A stretch of DNA of 10,328 nucleotides, from assembly GCA_023247285.1 (NCBI GenBank), contig JAHFGU010000041.1:1-10328 (forward strand), given 5' to 3'. The notes beneath the pieces were generated by a model. It searched no databases and was not told the origin of the DNA. It worked only from the letters and a program-made list of their open reading frames with translations. Below, piece by piece: positions 1-4,833 of this stretch. A program made the translations under genes and the position numbers. Every line of letters begins with the position of its first letter. Positions within the stretch are counted from its first letter, which is position 1. The stretch comes from Candidatus Omnitrophota bacterium (GTDB lineage Bacteria; Omnitrophota; Koll11; Aquiviventales; Aquiviventaceae).

Positions 1-437
1 AGGCGCTCCGGATCGCGGCGCGCGGCCAGCATGTGCGGCGCTGGACGATTCCGCGCAGCCGGTATCCGATGACGCGCCAGGGGTACCTCAAGTGGCGGGA
101 GACGCTCAAGACGTATCACGCGGACACCGTGGCCGGGCTCATGCGGGAGGCCGGCTACGCCGACGAGGACACCAGCCGCGTGCGCGCCATCATGAGCAAG
201 CGGCAGCTCGGCCGCGATCCGGACACGCAGGCGCTGGAAGACGCGCTGTGCCTCGTCTTCCTCGAAACGCAGTTCGCCGACCTGCGGAAGAAAACGCCGG
301 CTGAGAAGATGCGGGACATCGTGCGGAAGACCTGGGCGAAGATGAGCGCGGCCGCGCGGGATGCCGCGCTCACGCTGCCGCTGGCGGAGGACGCTCGACG
401 CTTTCTTGCAGCGGTTCTTGAGAACCGCTCAGCCTAA
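1..437 (+). CDS. DUF4202 domain protein, 3' part (5' end outside window)
   Basis: The reading frame is already open at the window edge (first full codon at base 3) and ends at TAA 435-437, so only about the last 144 residues are seen. A GTG at 33 could be read as a start, but the residues before it (ALRIAARGQH) continue smoothly into RRWTIPRSRYP. That joined stretch matches the interior of DUF4202 proteins as I remember them, so the gene begins upstream. Other family-like features are the YLKWRETLKTYHADT segment, the acidic LEDALCLVFLE helix and a closing helical region. The fold is probably all helical; no biochemical role is established for the family, and I do not assign one. The gene converges on nth with only 13 bases between stop codons. 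A perfect hairpin (410-429) lies inside its last codons. Confidence 0.75.
   Translation, partial: ALRIAARGQHVRRWTIPRSRYPMTRQGYLKWRETLKTYHADTVAGLMREAGYADEDTSRVRAIMSKRQLGRDPDTQALEDALCLVFLETQFADLRKKTPAEKMRDIVRKTWAKMSAAARDAALTLPLAEDARRFLAAVLENRSA
410..429. repeat. Perfect hairpin at the 3' end of the DUF4202 gene
   Basis: AGCGGTTC (410-417) and GAACCGCT (422-429) form an 8-bp perfect stem around a TTGA loop. It lies inside the final codons of the DUF4202 gene and on the downstream side of the convergent nth gene. Neither strand shows a T-run after the stem, so it is not a canonical intrinsic terminator. It may help stop converging transcription or stabilise the 3' end. Confidence 0.45.
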
Positions 438-452
438 AAAGTGCCTGACACT
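436..452 (-). repeat. Half copy of the terminator palindrome, overlapping the nth stop codon
   Basis: Read on the minus strand, AGTGTCAGGCACTTTTT starts with the last two bases of the nth TAG stop (453-451) and ends in five T. It matches the right arm plus T-run of the palindromic terminator at 6528-6544 at 16 of 17 positions. There too the first AG of the palindrome belongs to a TAG stop. As a hairpin it is weak (4-bp AGTG/CACT stem, 5-base loop), but the T-run is in the right place for a minimal nth terminator. Confidence 0.5.
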
Positions 453-1182
453 ATTTGCGGCGGGGGATCGGCAGGGCAGAGGTCTTGCGGGCGGCGGCGG
501 CGGTCTGCACGTGCCGCGCCGGCGGCTTGTACGAGGGGCAGAGCATTTTGCCCAGCGGGCACTCGCCGCACTTAGGCGCCAGCGCCTTGCAGATCGCGCG
601 CCCGTGCGTGATCATCTGATGGCCGAACCGCGTCCAGCGCGGCTGCGGCACCAGGCGCATGAGATCCCGCTCGATCTTGTCCCGGTCGGTCTGCGCGCTC
701 AGCCCGATCCGCTGGCTCAGCCGCATGACATGCGTGTCCACGACGACGCCGGCCTGGATCCCGTAGGCGTTCCCCAGCACGACGTTGGCCGTCTTCCGCG
801 CCACCCCGGGCAGCTCGATCAGGTCCTCCATCCGGTCCGGCACGCGGCCGCGGAACCGCTCGGCGATGATCTGGCATGCCCGCTGGATGTTTCGCGCCTT
901 GTTGCGGAAGAAGGTGACCTTGGCGATGTCCCGCTCCAGCTCGCCGAGCTCGGCGCGCGCGACGTGCGCCACCGTCGGATACTTCGTGAAGAGCGCCGGC
1001 GTGACCGTATTGACCAGGACATCGGTGCACTGCGCCGAGAGGATCGTGGCAATGAGCAGCTCCACCGGCGAGCGGTAGTGCAGGGAGCACGCGGCGTCGG
1101 GATACGCCTGTTCGAGCGCCTTGAGGATCGGACCGATGCGGCGCTCGGGCGGGGGCAGGGGGCGGGCCATGGCGGCGCTCAT
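451..1182 (-). CDS. nth: Endonuclease III (DNA glycosylase / AP lyase)
   Basis: A base-excision repair enzyme that removes oxidised pyrimidines and cleaves the abasic site. From the start at 1182 it has 243 residues, against about 211 in E. coli, with extra length at both ends. The glycosylase core motif ILSAQCTD is at 47-54. The helix-hairpin-helix LPGVARKTANVVLGNAYG (124-141) holds the catalytic lysine K130, and VVDTHV holds the catalytic aspartate D149. Four cysteines (C198, C205, C208, C215) make the [4Fe-4S] loop, but the last gap has six residues where the usual pattern is C-x6-C-x2-C-x5-C. The start is uncertain: ATG at 1182 (MSAAMARP) and 1170 (MARP) are both possible, neither with a clear ribosome site. 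The gene is divergent from the PilZ gene and convergent with DUF4202. Family assignment is secure. Confidence 0.95.
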   Translation of the reverse strand: MSAAMARPLPPPERRIGPILKALEQAYPDAACSLHYRSPVELLIATILSAQCTDVLVNTVTPALFTKYPTVAHVARAELGELERDIAKVTFFRNKARNIQRACQIIAERFRGRVPDRMEDLIELPGVARKTANVVLGNAYGIQAGVVVDTHVMRLSQRIGLSAQTDRDKIERDLMRLVPQPRWTRFGHQMITHGRAICKALAPKCGECPLGKMLCPSYKPPARHVQTAAAARKTSALPIPRRK

Positions 1183-1233
1183 TGTACGCAGCCCGGTGCG
1201 TGGGCGCAAGCAGCCGCTCGGCGAGGCGCCAAG

Positions 1234-1262
1234 TTGCGGCATCCGGCGCACCCCGTTACAAT
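1234..1262 (+). promoter_or_regulatory. Sigma70-like promoter for the PilZ gene, near-leaderless
   Basis: TTGCGG (1234-1239) and TACAAT (1257-1262) are separated by exactly 17 bases. The -10 matches the consensus at 5 of 6 positions and the -35 at 3 of 6. The chosen ATG (1269) begins 7 bases after the end of the -10 box, where transcription would be expected to begin, and there is no Shine-Dalgarno sequence. The mRNA would therefore be leaderless or nearly so. Confidence 0.5.
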
Positions 1263-1268
1263 AACTCC

Positions 1269-1898
1269 ATGCCCGCCACAGCGGCCCCGCTCATGGAACG
1301 GCGGCGCGCCTCGCGCGGCGACCTGCCGGCGCGGTTCGCCATCAACCTCCTTCGCGCCAACCGGCCGGTGACGGTCAGCGGTGTCAACGTGAGCGAAAGC
1401 GGGATCTGCCTCCGGATTCAGGAAGTCATCGAGGTGCGGTCGCTCGTGCGCCTGCAACTGACCGCCTCCCGGCAAGGGGAGGAGCGTCCGGCCGCGCGCG
1501 GCGGACGCGGGCCGCGCCCGGTCCAGTGCACCGGACGGGTCATCTGGGTGGTGCAGCGGCTGGATCTGCGCGAATCCCCGCCCTTCCTTTACGACATCGG
1601 CATCGAGTTCGTCGACCCGCCGGCATCGCTCCGCCAGCTCATGGCCCGGCAGTCCGGCGCGACCTCGCCCGCGGCGTCGGCGCCCGCCATCCGGCCGCCG
1701 GAGCCCGCGCGCATCCGCGGCCGCACCTACGTCCCCACGCTGGAGCATGCGGACGGCATCCCGATGCCCTGGCACCTCGTGGTGTCGGTCGATGGCATCC
1801 CGTGCTACAGCAGCCGGTATCCGTCTTCGCGGACCGCCCGCACGGGGTGGGAGCAGTTCAAGCGCCGCCAAGCGCGGCGGATCGCCAAGAAAGGCTGA
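1269..1898 (+). CDS. PilZ-domain c-di-GMP-binding protein with an unassigned C-terminal module
   Basis: Predicted cytoplasmic c-di-GMP receptor of 209 residues. Both signature motifs of the PilZ family are present: the RxxxR element in ERRRASR near residues 9-15, and NVSESG, matching (D/N)xSxxG, about 30 residues later. The domain continues through strands with a low-complexity R/G/P insertion (about 75-88) to YDIGIEFVDPP near residue 119. An Ala/Pro linker then leads to a basic tail with PWHLVVSVDGIPCYSSRYP and ending WEQFKRRQARRIAKKG, which I cannot assign to a family. No membrane segment is seen. ATG 1269 is preferred over ATG 1293 because it sits at the expected start of the promoter at 1234-1262. 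The stop is 7 bases before the ACT gene, so the two are probably co-transcribed. The pilus operon downstream is a plausible target of the same signal, but no direct link is shown. Confidence 0.85.
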   Translation: MPATAAPLMERRRASRGDLPARFAINLLRANRPVTVSGVNVSESGICLRIQEVIEVRSLVRLQLTASRQGEERPAARGGRGPRPVQCTGRVIWVVQRLDLRESPPFLYDIGIEFVDPPASLRQLMARQSGATSPAASAPAIRPPEPARIRGRTYVPTLEHADGIPMPWHLVVSVDGIPCYSSRYPSSRTARTGWEQFKRRQARRIAKKG

Positions 1899-1905
1899 GG
1901 CGACG

Positions 1906-2298
1906 ATGGTGAGGATCGTCCCGCAGTTCGCGCTCTTCCTCGAGAACCGCCCCGGCATGCTGGCCCGGACCTGCCAGGCGCTGGCCGGCGCGCAGATCAA
2001 CATCCTCGCCCTCTCCATTCTCGACACCGTGGACCACGCGATCGTCCGCATGATCGTGGACAAGCCTAAGGAGGCGGAACCGGTGCTCTCGCGCCTCCAC
2101 ACAATGCTCCAGCGGCATGACGTCGTGGTGCTCGATGTGCCGCACCGGGTGGGCGAGCTCTCCCGGATCGCGGAGCATCTGGCGCAGGCCGGCATTAATC
2201 TCGAATACGCGTACTGCACCGCGCCCTCCGGCCACAGCGAAGGGTCGCTGGTGCTGCGCACCAACGACCTCGAAGCCACGATCAACGCGCTGAGCTAG
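1906..2298 (+). CDS. Tandem ACT-domain protein, likely amino-acid sensor
   Basis: A 130-residue protein made of two ACT-type ligand-binding domains and nothing else. The first runs from about residue 4 to 66 and contains the characteristic ENRPGMLARTCQALAGAQINI segment. The second, about 68-130, begins with the shorter VPHRVGELSRIAEHLAQAGINLEYAY. ACT domains usually bind amino acids or other small metabolites and dimerise; stand-alone tandem proteins of this size are common, and their ligands are mostly unknown. The start is supported by GAGG (1897-1900) five bases before the ATG. That site overlaps the PilZ stop codon, suggesting translational coupling. Family is clear; ligand and partner are not. 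Confidence 0.85.
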   Translation: MVRIVPQFALFLENRPGMLARTCQALAGAQINILALSILDTVDHAIVRMIVDKPKEAEPVLSRLHTMLQRHDVVVLDVPHRVGELSRIAEHLAQAGINLEYAYCTAPSGHSEGSLVLRTNDLEATINALS

Positions 2299-2336
2299 CT
2301 CCCTCCGCGCCCGCCACCCGCGCGCATCCGGTCGCG

Positions 2337-3365
2337 ATGAACGCCGTGCTGTTCCGCCGCCATGGCGGCCCCGAGGTCCTGGAGTACACCGGCGTCCCTG
2401 ATCCGTCCGCGGGTCCTGGCGAGGTGCTCGTCCGGGTCAAGGCGTGCGCGATCAATCACCTCGACCGCTGGCTGCGCGAGGGCCTTCCGGCCTACCGCCT
2501 GACGCTGCCGCACATTCCAGGATCCGATGTCGCCGGCGTTGTGGAGCGGCTCGGCGAAGGCGTGGCGCAGCTTCGCGAAGGCGATCGCGTGGTCCTAGCA
2601 CCCGCGCTGCGCTGCGGCCGGTGCGAGGCATGCCGCCGGGACGCGGACACCTTCTGCCCCTCGTTCGGGATCCGCGGCGCCGCGTGCCCCGGCGGCTATG
2701 CCGAGCTTGCCGTGGCGAAGGCCGAAGATGCGCTGCCGATCCCCGCGGACCTGGCGTTTGAAGAAGCGGCCGCGTTCCCGCTCGCGTTCCTCACCGCATG
2801 GCACATGCTGGTCGGCCGCGCCCGCCTGCAGCCCGGCGAGTCCGTGCTGGTGCATGCGGCCGGCAGCGGCGTCGGCCACGCCGCCGTGCAGATCGCCAAG
2901 CACCTGGGCGCGACCGTCTTCGCGACCGTCGGATCCGAGGCCAAGGCGGCCAAGGCGAAGAGACTCGGCGCGGATGCGGTGATCAATTACGAGCGCGAGC
3001 GATTCGAGGACCGGCTGAAAGAGCTCACCGGCGGCCGCGGGGTGCAGGTCGTCGTCGAGCATGTCGGCCCGCAGACCTGGGAGGGCAGCCTCAAGTCGCT
3101 GGCCAAGGGCGGGCGCCTCGTCACCTGCGGAGCCACGACAGGTCCGACGGCACCGCTGGACCTCCGCTACGTGTTTTCACGGCAGCTGAGCCTCCTGGGC
3201 TCGATGATGGGCACCCGCGCCGAGCTGCTCGAAGTGCTCAAGCTCGTTAGCGCGCGCCGCTTGCGCCCGGTGATCGATACCGCCTTCCCCCTCCGCGAGG
3301 CCAGGCAGGCGCATGAGCGCCTGCTGCGCCGCGACGTGTTCGGCAAGCTGCTGCTCCTTCCTTAA
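2337..3365 (+). CDS. Zinc-containing medium-chain dehydrogenase/reductase, quinone-reductase-like
   Basis: A 342-residue NAD(P)-dependent oxidoreductase of the MDR superfamily. The N-terminal GroES-like domain has the structural zinc set C93, C96, C99, C107 (C-x2-C-x2-C-x7-C). The usual catalytic-zinc GHE motif is replaced by GSD at 62-64, as in quinone-oxidoreductase-type members, so this is probably not a classical zinc alcohol dehydrogenase. The Rossmann domain opens with HAAGSGVGHAAVQIAKHLGA (nucleotide-binding glycines G176, G178, G180). The C-terminal part carries GKLLLLP, the usual end of this group. It starts 38 bases after the ACT gene without a visible Shine-Dalgarno or promoter, so it may be the last gene of the PilZ-ACT unit. 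Substrate cannot be told from sequence. Confidence 0.88.
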   Translation: MNAVLFRRHGGPEVLEYTGVPDPSAGPGEVLVRVKACAINHLDRWLREGLPAYRLTLPHIPGSDVAGVVERLGEGVAQLREGDRVVLAPALRCGRCEACRRDADTFCPSFGIRGAACPGGYAELAVAKAEDALPIPADLAFEEAAAFPLAFLTAWHMLVGRARLQPGESVLVHAAGSGVGHAAVQIAKHLGATVFATVGSEAKAAKAKRLGADAVINYERERFEDRLKELTGGRGVQVVVEHVGPQTWEGSLKSLAKGGRLVTCGATTGPTAPLDLRYVFSRQLSLLGSMMGTRAELLEVLKLVSARRLRPVIDTAFPLREARQAHERLLRRDVFGKLLLLP

Positions 3366-3373
3366 CCCCTTCC

Positions 3374-3395
3374 CATCAGGCATACTTGAGGTAAC
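3374..3395 (+). repeat. 22-base direct repeat flanking the riboswitch, copy 1
   Basis: This segment and 3594-3615 share 17 of 22 bases, including the exact decamer AGGCATACTT (3378-3387 and 3598-3607). The two copies are 220 bases apart and bracket the riboswitch and its terminator. CATACT inside it could also be a weak -10 box for the pilus operon, though no good -35 is seen upstream. Confidence 0.4.
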
Positions 3396-3397
3396 CG

Positions 3398-3538
3398 TTA
3401 AGGGCAAACTCTTCGAGAGGAGAGGGCGCAATGCCACGGGTCCCCCCACCTGCGGGTGGCCCAACGGGCCTGTGTCCGCGATGCGGACACCGGTCCTACG
3501 GACCGACCCGCAGGTGTGGGGGGGACAGCCGGGCTGCC
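3398..3538 (+). promoter_or_regulatory. Cyclic-di-GMP-I (GEMM-I) riboswitch with a cloverleaf-extended P2
   Basis: The RNA sensor of c-di-GMP is recognised from its conserved core. GGGCAAAC (3402-3409) is followed by a 6-bp P1 stem (3409-3414/3419-3424) closed by a GAGA GNRA tetraloop. Then comes GGCGCAATGCC (3425-3435, family GACGCAAAGCC) and the closing AGCCGGGCTGCC (3527-3538, family AGCCGGGUUGCC). Aligned by eye to the Vibrio Vc2 RNA, the ligand-contacting G20, A47 and C92 fall on G3404, A3431 and C3537. G at position 20 favours c-di-GMP over cGAMP. P2 (3440-3447/3519-3526 plus 3448-3457/3506-3515, bulge 3516-3518) is capped by three extra hairpins instead of the usual short loop. It lies upstream of minor pilin genes, a typical GEMM target. 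A terminator follows directly. Confidence 0.85.
3440..3526 (+). repeat. Cloverleaf element in the riboswitch P2 arm
   Basis: A long stem (8 bp, a 3-base bulge, then 10 bp) ends in a four-way junction with three consecutive perfect hairpins. These are GGCCC/GGGCC (3458-3470), GTGTCCGC/GCGGACAC (3472-3490) and CGGTCC/GGACCG (3491-3505). Each has a three-base loop, and only U3471 is left unpaired at the junction. It is not a tRNA: there is no anticodon loop, T-loop or CCA. The compact palindromic make-up resembles a small inserted repeat, but no second copy is in the window. Confidence 0.6.
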
Positions 3539-3543
3539 GGGGT

Positions 3544-3582
3544 CATGCACAGGCTCCTTTCGAGGCCTGTGCATGTTTGTTT
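3544..3582 (+). terminator. Rho-independent terminator, riboswitch expression platform
   Basis: CATGCACAGGC (3544-3554) and GCCTGTGCATG (3565-3575) make a perfect 11-bp stem with a 10-base loop, followed by TTTGTTT. It begins six bases after the riboswitch core, the standard place for a ligand-controlled terminator. The right arm shares the octamer GGCCTGTG (3564-3571) with the cloverleaf junction (3467-3474), which could pair with the left arm instead and act as an antiterminator. Whether ligand turns expression on or off cannot be read from sequence. Confidence 0.75.
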
Positions 3583-3593
3583 CCGGAGGAGTG

Positions 3594-3615
3594 GATGAGG
3601 CATACTTCACGTAGC
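3594..3615 (+). repeat. 22-base direct repeat flanking the riboswitch, copy 2
   Basis: Second copy of the repeat at 3374-3395 (17 of 22 identical). It covers the start codon and first codons of the possible leader ORF and begins the second leader unit. Confidence 0.4.
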
Positions 3616-3726
3616 TGCACGAAGGCGGCGCAGAGCCTTGGGCGTTGGGCGCCTCGAGCGCCCAGCTCTGGATGCGTCGCGGTCCACGCGAAGACGCGGG
3701 TACAAGCTCGCGTCTTATGTGTTTGA
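3595..3726 (+). CDS. Possible 43-residue leader peptide between riboswitch and pilin genes
   Basis: ATG 3595 is preceded at good spacing by GGAGGAG (3585-3591), one of the best ribosome sites in the window. The frame runs 43 codons to TGA 3724-3726, and that stop overlaps the Shine-Dalgarno of the first prepilin gene. The product begins MRHTSRSCTK, is basic, with three cysteines and no membrane segment, and matches nothing I know. Its first three residues (MRH) equal those of the prepilin that follows, so it may instead be the relic of a duplicated gene start. The reading frame also covers strong RNA hairpins, so translation here would affect their folding. A real peptide, a coupling device and a chance frame are all possible. 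Confidence 0.3.
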   Translation: MRHTSRSCTKAAQSLGRWAPRAPSSGCVAVHAKTRVQARVLCV

Positions 3727-3734
3727 GGAGGAGC
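3598..3734 (+). promoter_or_regulatory. Second structured leader unit, possible degenerate riboswitch copy
   Basis: It begins with the same decamer as the first unit and contains GGCGCAGAGCC (3627-3637), close to GGCGCAATGCC of the riboswitch, but lacks GGGCAAAC and the GNRA-capped P1. A 12-bp hairpin follows (CAGAGC 3631-3636 and TGGGCG 3639-3644 with CGCCCA 3659-3664 and GCTCTG 3665-3670). The tandem heptamer TTGGGCG offers an alternative stem (3646-3652/3658-3664). AAGACGCG/CGCGTCTT (3691-3698/3709-3716) sits where the terminator is in unit 1, and GCGTC (3674-3678) could pair with its left arm. There is no clear U-tract. The unit ends in a strong ribosome site (GAGGAGGAG, 3725-3733) and ATG, as unit 1 does. 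Confidence 0.4.
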
Positions 3735-4178
3735 ATGCGCCATCAAGTCGCACGCGGGTTCCCGCGGGGCGGGTTCACGCTCATCGAAGTGCTGCTGGCT
3801 GCCGTCATCGTGGTGGCCTCCGGCGTCTGGGTCATGGGCGCCTTTCAATCCGCGCTCCATCTCTCCGAGGTGTCGCGCCAGGCCGGCACCGCGGTCACCG
3901 ATCTCGACGACATGCTCGAGCGGATCAAAGCCACGCCGTTCACCCAGCTCGCGACCGACTTTCCGAACGGCGCGGCCAACGGCATCGTGGGCGGCGGGGC
4001 GGACCGCTACGGCGGCATCATCGGCGGCTACACATTGGCGAACGAGCAGATCGTGGTGACCCATTCGCCCTCGACCGCCGCCGATCCGCGGGAGGTCATC
4101 GTGCAAGTGAGCTGGACGAACCGCAACCGGACCTACCAGCGGGCGCTGCGCACGGTCCGCTCCAGCCAGGCCAGCTGA
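3735..4178 (+). CDS. Prepilin-type protein, PilV-like minor pilin/pseudopilin
   Basis: A 147-residue type IV pilin-like subunit. A short basic leader (MRHQVARGFPRGG) ends at the prepilin peptidase site G13/F14, giving mature FTLIEVLLAAVIVVASGVWVMGAF. Glu at mature position 5 is present, and a hydrophobic helix anchors the subunit in the inner membrane before assembly. The remaining ~100 residues form a small soluble domain with repeated Gly and ending in a strand-rich VIVQVSWTNRNRTYQRALRTV. This size and ending fit PilV/GspI-type minor subunits that prime pilus assembly. ATG 3735 is set by GAGGAGGAG at 3725-3733. It is the first gene after the c-di-GMP riboswitch leader and overlaps the next gene by one base. 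Whether it serves a type IV pilus or a type II secretion pseudopilus cannot be decided from this window. Confidence 0.85.
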   Translation: MRHQVARGFPRGGFTLIEVLLAAVIVVASGVWVMGAFQSALHLSEVSRQAGTAVTDLDDMLERIKATPFTQLATDFPNGAANGIVGGGADRYGGIIGGYTLANEQIVVTHSPSTAADPREVIVQVSWTNRNRTYQRALRTVRSSQAS

Positions 4179-4822
4179 TGAGACGCCACGCCGGGTTCAC
4201 CCCCACGCCACAGACGCTGAGCGCGGGCCGTCGATTGGTGTGGGGGTTCACGCTCATCGAGACGATGGTGGCCGGCAGCCTCCTGGTCTCGCTGAGCGTC
4301 GTCACCATGGTGTGGCTGGGCGGGGCGGCCGACCTCTGGTGGACCAGTTCCGCGCAGCAGCAGGCGCGCGAGGCGGTCGAACAGGCCAGCAGCCGGATGG
4401 TGCGCGAGCTGCGGATGGGCACGCGCGCCGCGGGAGCCAGCCCGCCGAACGCCGCCATCCCCGCGCCGCCCGGCAACACCCAGATGGAGTTCTATCTGCC
4501 TGCCGACCTCGACCCCAACGACGGCAACACGACGATCGTGGACGCGATCGGCAATATCGAGTGGAGCCTGGCGCCGCCGCCGAACAACCCGACGCGGGTG
4601 CAGTACGTCTATGACGCGCCCTCCCGGCAGCTCCGGCGGATCCAGGGCGGGCAGACGGTGGTCCTGGCCAACGGCGTCACCGCCGCGACCTTCGCGGACG
4701 CGGGCATTGATCCGTCGCTGCGGGCGAATGAGATCCGCGTCACGCTGACGGCCCAGCAGACGACCCCGCTGCGGCGCGCGGTGGCCTCGACGTCGAGCCA
4801 GATCGTGCGGCTGCGCAACTAG
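4178..4822 (+). CDS. Prepilin-type protein, PilW-like minor pilin, with extended GFTPTP leader
   Basis: A 214-residue prepilin whose start overlaps the previous stop (TGATG), a sign of translational coupling. The cleavage site is G23/F24 followed by TLIETMVAGSLLVSLSVVTMVWLG; Glu is at mature position 5. The leader is unusually long (23 residues) and holds a second GFT: MRRHAGFTPTPQTLSAGRRLVWG. The second site is not a good peptidase site because it lacks the following hydrophobic helix and the Glu. The helix continues into QQQAREAVEQASSRMVRELRMG, as in PilW/GspJ-like minor pilins. The C-terminal globular part has IEWSL, VQYVYDAPSRQLRRI and RVTLTAQQTTP strands typical of that family. In the DNA the leader codons form an RNA stem (4199-4210/4236-4247). 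Confidence 0.85.
   Translation: MRRHAGFTPTPQTLSAGRRLVWGFTLIETMVAGSLLVSLSVVTMVWLGGAADLWWTSSAQQQAREAVEQASSRMVRELRMGTRAAGASPPNAAIPAPPGNTQMEFYLPADLDPNDGNTTIVDAIGNIEWSLAPPPNNPTRVQYVYDAPSRQLRRIQGGQTVVLANGVTAATFADAGIDPSLRANEIRVTLTAQQTTPLRRAVASTSSQIVRLRN
4199..4247 (+). repeat. RNA hairpin inside the PilW-like leader coding region
   Basis: ACCCCCACGCCA (4199-4210) can pair with TGGTGTGGGGGT (4236-4247) over 12 positions, 11 Watson-Crick and one G-U, around a 25-base loop. The arms encode TPTP of the odd leader and LVWGF at the cleavage site. GGGTTCAC occurs as a direct repeat at 4193-4200 and 4244-4251. Confidence 0.45.
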
Positions 4823-4833
4823 GCGGAAAACCG

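Noticed and set aside
33..437. Reading the first gene as a complete ORF starting at GTG 33
   Set aside because: The residues encoded before it are family-like and in frame to the window edge, so the gene is truncated by the window.
361..1371. A long plus-strand reading frame opposite nth
   Set aside because: It is antisense to a clear endonuclease III, has Arg/His/Pro/Leu-rich composition of the shadow-frame type in GC-rich DNA, and shows no motif.
3440..3526. A tRNA gene, because of the cloverleaf shape
   Set aside because: All loops are three bases, there is no anticodon loop, T-loop sequence or acceptor end, and the segment is embedded in a riboswitch.
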